Assembly (NCBI GenBank): GCA_020853575.1
Contig: JADYYP010000045.1
Coordinates: 62,001-126,000 of the forward strand
From: Planctomycetota bacterium
GTDB lineage: Bacteria; Planctomycetota; UBA1135; GCA-002686595
Length of the DNA stretch: 64,000 bases
Direction: 5' to 3'
Shown here: positions 45,827 through 53,119 of the stretch, in pieces
Layout of the letters: each line of letters begins with the position of its first letter
Numbering within the stretch: the first letter of the stretch is position 1
The notes under the pieces: model-generated
Databases searched by the model: none
Seen by the model: only the letters and a program-made list of their open reading frames with translations
What the model was told of the DNA's origin: nothing
Made by a program: the position numbers and the translations under genes

Positions 45827-45931
45827 GTAGCTTTGGGGGGCTGAGGTCTCGTGCCATCCCTACTTCGGGGGTGGCGTCGGGAAAACCTCGTCCGCGGGGA
45901 ACCCTCGGCAAGGCGCAGCCCTCAAAACTGC
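45827..45931 (+). ncRNA. Possible structured RNA (three-way junction)
   Basis: The segment folds by eye: an outer stem pairs 45827-45843 with 45916-45931 (GTAG/CTGC, TTT/AAA, then GGGGGCTG with CAGCCCTC, with a one-base mismatch and a bulge). Inside, 45844-45888 forms a long hairpin (AGGT/ACCT, then CTCG/CGGG, then GCCATCCC/GGGGTGGC) with an internal AAA bulge, and 45892-45908 forms a short hairpin (CCG/CGG, GGG/CCC, GAA loop). I tried TPP, SRP, 6S and c-di-GMP aptamers and none matches. It could be a small RNA, a 3' UTR element of the SPFH gene, or chance. No terminator T-run follows. Strand + is assumed. Confidence 0.35.
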
Positions 45932-45945
45932 TCTAGGAATCCGGA

Positions 45946-45975
45946 TTGACGCTCTCGAAGCGAGGGCGGTACGCT
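45946..45975 (+). promoter_or_regulatory. Sigma-70-like promoter for the secreted protein gene
   Basis: TTGACG (45946-45951) and TACGCT (45970-45975) are separated by 18 bases, a fair match to -35 and -10 boxes, 50 bases before the start codon of the secreted protein at 46025. Confidence 0.45.
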
Positions 45976-46012
45976 CGGGTTTCGAGGTTGTCTCCCCTTC
46001 ACTCTACTTTTC

Positions 46013-46017
46013 AGGAG
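46013..46017 (+). promoter_or_regulatory. Ribosome binding site AGGAG
   Basis: AGGAG lies 7 bases before ATG 46025. The ideal spacing and the strong match suggest a highly translated gene. Confidence 0.75.
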
Positions 46018-46024
46018 AAAGTAC

Positions 46025-47455
46025 ATGGTTCGTCCGTCCATGATCGCAGCTGCCGCCGCCTTGCTCTGCGGCGCCAGCTACGCTCAGCAAACGATCAATC
46101 CGATCCCGGTGACGTCACCGGTCAAGCAGGGCCCCACGATCAATCTGCGCACGGGCCAGCGCGTTCCGAAGGCCATCGCGGCCCAGAAGCGCGCGGCGCT
46201 GTTCAACTGCTACACGAACACGTGCGTGTGGACCGGCGCGTTCTTCTACACGGGCTCCGGCGACTGCGAAACGTATGTCGACGAAGGCATCATCCCCGGC
46301 GGTATTGGTGACCCCAATGCCCCGGCCGGTGCGACGACCGACAACCAGATCGACTCGTTCACCGTTGGCTACTGCGCCAACGTTGCCACGGGCACGGTCG
46401 ACATCAAGGTCGCGTTCTACGACACGCTCGGTGGACAGTGCGGTGGCGCGGCCCCGGTGGTTCCGCAGGCTGCGATCCCCGTCGCACCGAACGCCTACTT
46501 CCAGTTGCCGATCGCGGTGATGCCGGGTGACGGCACGCCCGGTGGCACCGGAGTGGCTTGCTGGACCGTGCCGATCCTCGTCGGCAACGGCGGCTTCTGC
46601 CTCCAGTCCGATGGCGATGGCGTCTGGGACAACATCGACGACGCGGACCGCTTCAACTGGGCGTGGCAGTTCGACAACCCGTCGATCGCTGGTCAGGCTG
46701 CCAACGGCGTGTTGCTCGCCGGTGAGCCGCTGAACTCGGTCGCGCACGGCTGCACCTACAGCGTGCCCTGCGGCACGGTCAACCCCTTCGGTCAGCCCTG
46801 CGGCACCGGTTTCGGTCAGGACGACGCGTTCTGGACGAACGTCGACGGCGACCTCGCCGGCGACAACGTCAACACCGGGGTTGCTTGCCCCTCGGCTCCG
46901 GGTGGCGGCACCGGCTGCTACTGGTTCGGTGGCTACCCGGGCAACCCGCTCGCGGGCCTCTGGCTCGAGCTCGGCTCGAACGGCTCCTGCGGCGGCTGCA
47001 ACGGTTCGCCGCTCAACTACTGCACCTCCGGCACGACTTCGGCCGCGACCGGTAGCTGCGTGGCGACCATCGCGTTGACCTCGGGTGTCCCGAGCGCGTC
47101 CAACGCCGGTCCCGCGATCATCACCGCCCAGAACCTGCCGAACCAAAAGAACGGCCTGATCTTCTTGGGCCAAGGCCAAGCGGCCGGCACCTGGGGCCCG
47201 AACGGTCACTTCCTGTGCATCCAAGCGCCGACGCAGCGCACACCGTCGGGCACCACCGGCGGCACGCCGGCCCCGGCCATTGACTGCACGGGCGCGCTCT
47301 CGATCGACCTGAACGGGGTTCTCGCCGCGCAGGGCATCCTCGGCCAAACCCCGGCCGCGGGCATGGTGATCGACGCGCAGGGCTGGTTCCGTGATCCGGG
47401 TAGCAGCAAGACGACGGCCATGACGAACGGCCTCGAAGTCACGCTCTGCCCGTGA
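46025..47455 (+). CDS. Secreted cysteine-rich protein with shared C-terminal domain
   Basis: 476 residues. Signal peptide MVRPSMIAAAAALLCGASYA is followed by a mature part with many Cys, Gly, Asn and Thr residues. Residues about 60-330 form a beta-rich region (TNTCVWTGAFFYTGSGDCET, DNQIDSFTVGYCANVATGTV, DSDGDGVWDNIDDADRFN-like Asp-rich turn). The last 146 residues (331-476; LNYCTSG to EVTLCP) are homologous to the C-terminus of the PQQ dehydrogenase-like protein at 49674-51530: both have N-Y/V-Y-C-T at the start, an R-T-P then G-G turn, A-Q-x-W-x-R-D-P, and a final C. Such C-terminal modules are seen in other planctomycete secreted proteins. Strong promoter, ribosome site and terminator suggest abundant expression. 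No catalytic function can be assigned. Confidence 0.75.
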   Translation: MVRPSMIAAAAALLCGASYAQQTINPIPVTSPVKQGPTINLRTGQRVPKAIAAQKRAALFNCYTNTCVWTGAFFYTGSGDCETYVDEGIIPGGIGDPNAPAGATTDNQIDSFTVGYCANVATGTVDIKVAFYDTLGGQCGGAAPVVPQAAIPVAPNAYFQLPIAVMPGDGTPGGTGVACWTVPILVGNGGFCLQSDGDGVWDNIDDADRFNWAWQFDNPSIAGQAANGVLLAGEPLNSVAHGCTYSVPCGTVNPFGQPCGTGFGQDDAFWTNVDGDLAGDNVNTGVACPSAPGGGTGCYWFGGYPGNPLAGLWLELGSNGSCGGCNGSPLNYCTSGTTSAATGSCVATIALTSGVPSASNAGPAIITAQNLPNQKNGLIFLGQGQAAGTWGPNGHFLCIQAPTQRTPSGTTGGTPAPAIDCTGALSIDLNGVLAAQGILGQTPAAGMVIDAQGWFRDPGSSKTTAMTNGLEVTLCP

Positions 47456-47497
47456 TTTCGAACTGAGCTTCCGGCGCGTCCGGCGGCTCGCGAACAA

Positions 47498-47538
47498 GCG
47501 AGCGGCGTCTCCCGCGTGGGGACGCCGCTCGCTCTTTT
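47498..47538 (+). terminator. Intrinsic terminator of the secreted protein gene
   Basis: GCGAGCGGCGTC (47498-47509) pairs perfectly with GACGCCGCTCGC (47521-47532), with an inner CCC/GGG and a short loop, followed by TCTTTTCG. It is 42 bases after the stop codon. Confidence 0.88.
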
Positions 47539-47593
47539 CGTCTCTCGCGGTTTGGTCCGCTGCGGCCGCCGATCAGTTCAGCGCTCACGAACG

Positions 47594-49528
47594 TCAGCGC
47601 CCGTTCACCACGCCGCGCAGGAACTCGTCGGCGGGCCAGCGCTCGAGCCCGATCCGTGCCACCTCCGCGGCGCGCTCGTTCCGCCCGAGCGCCAGCGCAC
47701 TCGCCGCCGCGCGCCGATGGGCATCGAGGCGATAGTCACCCGCGAGCAACGGCTCGAGCGGCAGGGCGTGCTCGAACGCCTCGAGCGCGGCCAAGAAATC
47801 CTGGCGCTCGGCCTGGGCGATGCCCAAGGAGTACCAGGCCTCGAAGAAGGCCGGACTGGCGCCCGTCGCTCGCTGGAATGCCTCGCAGGCCTGGGCCGTG
47901 TCTCCGCGCTTGAAGAGCACTCTTCCCAGCCCCTCCCAAGCGAACGCATCGGCCGGAGCCTGAGTCAGGACGCGCCGGTACTCGCGCTCGGCGCGCTCGC
48001 TCTGGCCTGCGAAGTACGCGGCCTCCGCCAGCCCGCGACGCGCCACGATGTTGCCCGCGTCGAACTCGAGCGCGCGCTCGAAGCTCGCGCAAGCCTTGTC
48101 GAACTCACGCGCGCGCAGTTCGCCGGCGCCGATCTCCAGATGGCCGTTGGAGCTCGAGCGCTGCTCCAACCCCTGTGGGGGGGTGAAGGAGACCGCGGCG
48201 GAGAGCGCGCCTGCCGCTGCGAGGCCGAGCGCGAGCACCACGCGGCGCTCGAGCAGCGCATCGAGGCAGGTCAGGATCCCTAGTGAAGCGAGCATCGCGA
48301 GCGGAGGCACCAGCGGGATGCGGAAGCGCGCGTTGACGAAGAACAACACGATCGAGCCCGCGAACACGGCCGTGAAAGCGAGCACCGGGAAGATGCGGCC
48401 CACGAGCCCTCGCGCGCCGAGAAGACCGACCACCGCCGCGGCGAGCAGCCACCCGAAGCGCGCGGGCAAGGCGCGCATCCAAGGCGAATAGCGCAGCATC
48501 AGGAAGCGCGGCTCCTCGTTGTTCGCGAGCTCCCAATCGAGCCACAGAAGCCGCAGCTTGTGCGCGGTGAGCTTCAGCCATTGCGTCGGCTGGGCGCGCG
48601 CGAAGGCGAGCGCCTTGTGCGCGTAGTGCGCGGAGACTTCGCTGGCGCGCAGCGGTCGGCCTGCCTCGCGCTCGGCCAGCGCGATGGCGTCGTAGAAGCC
48701 ACCCCACCAATCCTCGCGTGTGCCGGGAACGATGGCGCTGGTTCCATCGGACGAGGGGTTGTTGCCGATCCACAAATTGACGCCCGCTTGCGAGCTGATC
48801 AGCACACGGTCGTGGCCCACGAGCGCGTTGTAGGCGGTCAAGGGCAGGATCGGAGCGATCCACCCCAGGCACAGGAAGAGCGGAGCGCGTAGCCCGACGG
48901 ACTTGCGGTGTCGAGCAAGGCTCCACAGCCCGAGCAGGGGTGCGAGCGGCAGCACGTTTGGCCGGGTGATCGTTCCCAGGCCCCACAGTACTCCCGAGAG
49001 CAGGCCCAGGGCGGCGCCGGGGCGCCTGTCGAAGCGCAACGTGCACCACAGCGCCGCGGCGTACAGCGGCGTGCACAGCGCCTCGAGCAACAACTGGCCG
49101 TCGTAGAAGATCGAGGTCCAATGCGTGGCGACGAGCAGCGCTGCGAGCAGGCCCGTGGCGCGATCGAACACGAGCCGCGCGGCGCGCCAAACGAAGAACA
49201 CGGTGAGCGTGCCGAGCGCGCATTGAACCAGCCGCGGCACGAGCAGTCCGTCGCCGAAGAGCTCGAGCTGCAAGCCGAGAAACCACGGATACAAGGGCGC
49301 ACGGAAGAACGGACCCGGACGGAACTCGACACCGGCGGCGACCGCGCGTGCCCATTCGACGTGGTACAGCGCGTCCATCTGCGGCGCGGAGAACAGCGGG
49401 CTCGCACGCATGTCGAGCACGTGGAGCACGCGCAGCGCGCAGGCCAGGGCTAGCACTGCGGCGCCGATCCAAGTCTCGCGCCCGGCTCGCGCCAGCCAAT
49501 CGTCCCATGAAGCGCGTCGTGTGTGCAT
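47594..49528 (-). CDS. GT-C-fold glycosyltransferase with C-terminal TPRs
   Basis: 644 residues. About ten TM helices in the first 460 residues follow the GT-C (GT39/ArnT-like) plan: an early extracytoplasmic loop with DALYHVEWARAVAAG and PLYPWFLGLQ, then a series of hydrophobic helices and a loop NLWIGNNPSSDGTSAIVPGT. The last 150 residues are TPR motifs (GELRAREFDKACASFERALE, AEREYRRVLTQAPADAFAWE, ALEAFEHALPLEPLLAGDYR). Enzymes of this class move a sugar from a polyprenyl phosphate donor to a lipid or protein outside the membrane. Acceptor not known. It lies between two secreted protein genes, which might be targets. Confidence 0.82.
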   Translation of the reverse strand: MHTRRASWDDWLARAGRETWIGAAVLALACALRVLHVLDMRASPLFSAPQMDALYHVEWARAVAAGVEFRPGPFFRAPLYPWFLGLQLELFGDGLLVPRLVQCALGTLTVFFVWRAARLVFDRATGLLAALLVATHWTSIFYDGQLLLEALCTPLYAAALWCTLRFDRRPGAALGLLSGVLWGLGTITRPNVLPLAPLLGLWSLARHRKSVGLRAPLFLCLGWIAPILPLTAYNALVGHDRVLISSQAGVNLWIGNNPSSDGTSAIVPGTREDWWGGFYDAIALAEREAGRPLRASEVSAHYAHKALAFARAQPTQWLKLTAHKLRLLWLDWELANNEEPRFLMLRYSPWMRALPARFGWLLAAAVVGLLGARGLVGRIFPVLAFTAVFAGSIVLFFVNARFRIPLVPPLAMLASLGILTCLDALLERRVVLALGLAAAGALSAAVSFTPPQGLEQRSSSNGHLEIGAGELRAREFDKACASFERALEFDAGNIVARRGLAEAAYFAGQSERAEREYRRVLTQAPADAFAWEGLGRVLFKRGDTAQACEAFQRATGASPAFFEAWYSLGIAQAERQDFLAALEAFEHALPLEPLLAGDYRLDAHRRAAASALALGRNERAAEVARIGLERWPADEFLRGVVNGR

Positions 49529-49597
49529 GGAGTCCGGCCGGGCTCGGCGAGACTAGCGTCGCGGCGCTGCTTCGACGAGCGCGCCCGTGCCTCGACG

Positions 49598-49636
49598 AAA
49601 AAGCGGCCGACCGCGCGCACAGGCGAGGTCGGCCGC
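49598..49636 (-). terminator. Intrinsic terminator of the dehydrogenase-like gene
   Basis: On the minus strand GCGGCCGACC and GGTCGGCCGC form a perfect ten-pair stem with a 14-base loop, followed by five T. It lies 37 bases past the stop codon. Confidence 0.88.
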
Positions 49637-49673
49637 GAGGGGACGGCGCGCGGGGCGCGCGCGGTCGGACGCA

Positions 49674-51530
49674 CTACTGGCAGATGAAGAACTGCACGGC
49701 GTCGGTCAAGCTGGTCGTGAATGGATCCTGCGGGTCGCGGCTCCAGAATTGGGCGTTGACCTGGTGGCCAACCACCTGGAGCGCCGGATCGAACCCGAGG
49801 TTGATCCAGGCCGAGAAGTCGAAGTTGTAGTTGCCCGTGCAGCTCGTGCCCGTCGGGTTGCCCCCCGAATTCGCTGTCGGCGTGCGGTGCACCGGAGGAC
49901 GGACGCACATGGTGCCTCCTTGGAAGGGCGCGTTGTGCGGCAAGGAACCGTAGAACAGGAGGCCACTCTTGTTGTTGAGGACCAGGGTCGCCGTGACGTG
50001 GAAGTTGCCGTTCGAGAGGCTCGGAGCGCCACTGTAGCCGATGGACGGCATGCAGAATTGCGAGTTGAGCTTGGCCGTGCAGTACACGACCGGCGGCGCG
50101 CCGCCCGCGCACTCGCATTCGTCCGGAATGCCGTTGGAATTGATGTCCTGCGAAGTGCCCGCCGAGATGTCGCACGAGTCGGGGACGTTGTTCGCGTTGC
50201 AGTCGAGCGCTGCACCGCTCGCGAGATCGCACTCGTCGGGGATCTGGTTGCCATTGCAGTCGAGCGAGAAGCCGCTTTGCAGGTCGCAACCGTCCGCGAT
50301 GCCGTTGGCGTTGCAGTCCGCGGCGCCGCCGGCCGGATCGATGCGGTAGATCTCGCCATCGGAGTAGTCGCAGACGTACAGCTCGCCCTGAGCGTCCTCG
50401 CCGAAGGACGAGATCGAGCCGATGGTCGGCGTCCCGGCGGGCTCGAGCTCGGTCGTGCGCGTGGTGTGGTTGGTGACCGACCCGCCCGCGGTGTACTGGA
50501 ACGTCCAGATCGCCGATGAGCAGTAGTCGGCGTAGAAGTAGGTGCCCTGGAGGCCGCACACGTTGGTCCCGCGGTACACATAGCCGCCGATCACCGAGCA
50601 GTGGCCGCCCGGGGACTGCGGATAGTCCTTGATCGGAGGCGTCAGAGCCGGCGCGTTGCAGGTGCATCCGCCGAGTCCGGTGCAGGAGGTGCCTTCCATG
50701 CACTTCCAGCCGAAGTTCAGGCCGCTGACGCCGGCCGGAGCGAAGCTCACTTCCTCGACCGCGTCCTGACCGACGTCGCCGATGTACAGGTCACCGTTGG
50801 CGCGGTCGAAGCTGAAGCGGAACGGGTTGCGCACGCCCATGTGCCAGATCTCGTCGAGCGGATCGCCCGCGCCGAAGTAGGGATTGCTCGCGGGCACGTA
50901 GGGCGCGGGAAGGTCGACGTCGATGCGCAGGATCTTGCCCAGGAGCGTGCTCGGGCTCTGGCCATTGCCGATGGTCGCGTGGCCCGTGCCAGTGTCGTTG
51001 GCGTTGCCGCCGTCTCCCATGCCGATGTACAGCATTCCGTCGGCGCCGAACTGGATGCAACCGCCGTTGTGGTTGGACTGCGGCTGCGCGATGGTCAGAA
51101 GCGGCAGCTCGGTCGTTCCCGCGACATCGGGGTTCGAGCTCACTTGGTACTGAGCGATCACCGTCGAGCCGGAGATGTTGGTGTAGTTGACGTAGAAGCG
51201 ACCGTTTGCCGCGTAGTTGGGGTGAAACGCCAGGCCGAGCAAGCCGCGCTCGCTGCCCGTGCTGATCTTCCCCAGGCCGCCGGTCGCGGCCGAACCGAGG
51301 TGCAGGAACGGCGTGGCCAGCGTCGCGCCGTTCTTGATGATGCGGATGCGGCCGGTTTGCTCGACCACGAATTGGCGAGCCAGGTCACCGGGGGGCGAGC
51401 ACAGGAACACCGGCTGGGAGAAGCCCGACTGATACAGCGTCGCTTGGAGCGTCTGGGCGGCGCTCGGCGGAGCTAGGGTCACGCTCGCGGCGCTGCACAG
51501 CAGCGCGGACGCGAAGAGGGAGAAACGCAT
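49674..51530 (-). CDS. Secreted PQQ-dependent sugar dehydrogenase-like protein with Ca-type repeats and shared C-terminal domain
   Basis: 618 residues from ATG 51530 (signal MRFSLFASALLCSAASVTLA). Residues about 30-410 are a glucose/sorbosone dehydrogenase-type six-bladed propeller: GFSQPVFLCSPPGDLARQFV, ERGLLGLAFHPNYAANGRFY, NHNGGCIQFGADGMLYIGMG, GMGDGGNANDTG, WHMGVRNPFRFSFDRANGDL. Then four 19-residue repeats of the form DCNANGIADGCDL, DCNGNQIPDECDL, DCNANNVPDSCDI and DINSNGIPDECE lie at about 413-485, of the calcium-binding type common in planctomycetes. The last 137 residues match the C-terminus of the secreted protein at 46025. A role in sugar oxidation is the family's; the redox partner is unknown. 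Confidence 0.85.
   Translation of the reverse strand: MRFSLFASALLCSAASVTLAPPSAAQTLQATLYQSGFSQPVFLCSPPGDLARQFVVEQTGRIRIIKNGATLATPFLHLGSAATGGLGKISTGSERGLLGLAFHPNYAANGRFYVNYTNISGSTVIAQYQVSSNPDVAGTTELPLLTIAQPQSNHNGGCIQFGADGMLYIGMGDGGNANDTGTGHATIGNGQSPSTLLGKILRIDVDLPAPYVPASNPYFGAGDPLDEIWHMGVRNPFRFSFDRANGDLYIGDVGQDAVEEVSFAPAGVSGLNFGWKCMEGTSCTGLGGCTCNAPALTPPIKDYPQSPGGHCSVIGGYVYRGTNVCGLQGTYFYADYCSSAIWTFQYTAGGSVTNHTTRTTELEPAGTPTIGSISSFGEDAQGELYVCDYSDGEIYRIDPAGGAADCNANGIADGCDLQSGFSLDCNGNQIPDECDLASGAALDCNANNVPDSCDISAGTSQDINSNGIPDECECAGGAPPVVYCTAKLNSQFCMPSIGYSGAPSLSNGNFHVTATLVLNNKSGLLFYGSLPHNAPFQGGTMCVRPPVHRTPTANSGGNPTGTSCTGNYNFDFSAWINLGFDPALQVVGHQVNAQFWSRDPQDPFTTSLTDAVQFFICQ
49677..50087 (-). other. C-terminal domain shared with the protein at 46025-47455
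   Basis: About 137 codons encode a domain homologous to codons 331-476 of the other secreted protein (bases 47015-47452). Common features: Y-C-T at the start, a P-S-x-S-N turn, N-x-K-x-G-L-x-F near the middle, R-T-P, G-G-x-P, C-T-G, A-Q-x-W-x-R-D-P, and a Cys two residues from the end. Listed separately because it could be a sorting or cell-surface domain. Confidence 0.7.
50111..50338 (-). repeat. Four 57-bp units coding calcium-type D-C-N-x-N-x-x-x-D-x-C-D repeats
   Basis: Within the dehydrogenase-like gene, four tandem 19-codon units each hold a D-x-N-x-N/Q core and a D-x-C-D end, similar to thrombospondin type-3/dockerin-like calcium loops. Boundaries are approximate. Confidence 0.75.
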
Positions 51531-51706
51531 GAGGGAGAGTCCGTTGTGCAAAGAGGGATGGAGCCGGAGCACGCGCGCGGCGTGCGAGAGAGCTGTGGAT
51601 GGTCCGAGACGGCGCGCGCGCGGTCAAGCCATCGCTGCGCTGCGGACGGAAGGACTTTCCGAACTCCAGCAGTCTCGTGCGTGAACGCGGCGCTAAGTTG
51701 CGAGCG

Positions 51707-53119
51707 ATGCAGTCGGGAGACGACGGTGCGCCGGGAACGGACGCGGACCTGGACAAGCCTACCTCGCGCGGCGAGTTGAGACAGGTCCTCGGACTGTACG
51801 ACGTGACCATGCTGGTGATGGGTTCCATCATCGGCGCCGGGGTTTTCCACGCGCCGGCGGCGATTGCCCGCGAGATGGGCTCGCTGGGAGGCGTGCTTGC
51901 CGTGTGGTGCCTGGGCGGCGTGATCGCGCTCAGCGGAGCCTTGGTGTTCGCCGAATTGGGCGGGATGATGCCGCGCACCGGCGGCGAGTACGTCTTCGTG
52001 CGCGCCGGTGCCGGGCGCTTCGCGGCCTTCCTGTTCGGTTGGATTTCGTTGACCGCGATCATCTCCAGTGCCATCGCCTACGTCGCTGGCGTGTTCGTCG
52101 AGCACCTCGAGTTGGCCCTGGTCGAGGCGCTGGGATGCGCTCCGTTCAGCCGGGAGCTCGAGCGCGGAGCCGCCACCGTGTTGATCGTCGCCTTGGCACT
52201 GCTCAACGCCCGCGGCATGCGCTTGGGAGCGACGGTGCAGAACGTCGCCATGGGGGCCAAGATCGCGGGCATCCTGGTGGTGATCGCGCTCGGCGTGGCC
52301 GCCTGGATCGGTATCGCGGAACCTCAGCCGCAAGCCGCCCTCGCCGCACCCGCGCCGTGGAACTGGACCCATGTGGGCGCGGCGATGTTCGGCATCGTCT
52401 TCACCTACGGCGGCTGGCAAAACGTCGCCGCGGCGGCGTCCGAGATCCGCGCGCCGGAGCGCACGCTTCCCCTGGGCACGTTGCTCGGCACGGTGGGCGT
52501 GGTGGTGCTGTACCTGGCGCTCAATGTCGCGCTGGTGGGCGTGCTCGGCGTGGCTGGCGTGGCCTCGAGTGACACACCCGTCGCGAGCGCTGCCGGCGCC
52601 GTGGTCCCCTGGGGGCGCACGCTCGTCGCGTGGTTGGTGATGACCTCGACTTTCGCGATCACGCAGGTGCTGTTGATGCTCGCTCCGCGCATCTACTTGG
52701 CGATGGCGCAAGACGGTGTGTTCTTCGCGCGCATCGGTCGCATCCATCCGCGCTACGGCACGCCGGCGTTCGCAATCCTCCTCCAAGCCGCTTTCGCGGT
52801 CGTGTACGTGTTCCTCGCCGCGCATCTGGGCGAGCTGATCGAGGTCTGCTCGATCTGCGACTGGGTGTTCTTCACGACCTGTGGTGCGACCCTGTTCGTT
52901 CTTCGCTGGCGTCAGCCGAACGCGCCGCGACCCTACCGCGCCTGGGGCTACCCTTGGGTGCCCGCGGTGTTCCTGGTGTGCTCCGCCGGGACCTTGGTGC
53001 GCATGACCATGAGCGCGCAGCTGGGCCCGGTGCTCCAGGCCACGGCACTGTTCACCGTCGGCGCGCTGCTTTACTGGTCGTGGAGTCGGCGCTCACCAGC
53101 GACGCGCGACCGACAGTAG
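51707..53119 (+). CDS. APC-family amino acid permease
   Basis: 470 residues from ATG 51707; the frame extends upstream, but the APC fold begins after this start. About 12 TM helices; the first helix holds MGSIIGAGVFHAP (the G-S-I-I-G-x-G-x-F motif that binds the amino group), then GALVFAELGGMMPRTGGEYV, and YGGWQNVAAAASEIRAPERT in the sixth to seventh helix region. It imports or exchanges amino acids. Substrate unknown. The 3' end overlaps the convergent GGDEF/EAL gene by 27 bp. Confidence 0.9.
   Translation: MQSGDDGAPGTDADLDKPTSRGELRQVLGLYDVTMLVMGSIIGAGVFHAPAAIAREMGSLGGVLAVWCLGGVIALSGALVFAELGGMMPRTGGEYVFVRAGAGRFAAFLFGWISLTAIISSAIAYVAGVFVEHLELALVEALGCAPFSRELERGAATVLIVALALLNARGMRLGATVQNVAMGAKIAGILVVIALGVAAWIGIAEPQPQAALAAPAPWNWTHVGAAMFGIVFTYGGWQNVAAAASEIRAPERTLPLGTLLGTVGVVVLYLALNVALVGVLGVAGVASSDTPVASAAGAVVPWGRTLVAWLVMTSTFAITQVLLMLAPRIYLAMAQDGVFFARIGRIHPRYGTPAFAILLQAAFAVVYVFLAAHLGELIEVCSICDWVFFTTCGATLFVLRWRQPNAPRPYRAWGYPWVPAVFLVCSAGTLVRMTMSAQLGPVLQATALFTVGALLYWSWSRRSPATRDRQ

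Noticed and set aside
45827..45931. Identification of the folded segment as a TPP or c-di-GMP riboswitch
   Set aside because: CTGAGG resembles the CUGAGA of TPP, but the second TPP half is absent and no thiamine gene follows; the GEMM receptor loop is also missing. It is reported only as an unassigned structure.
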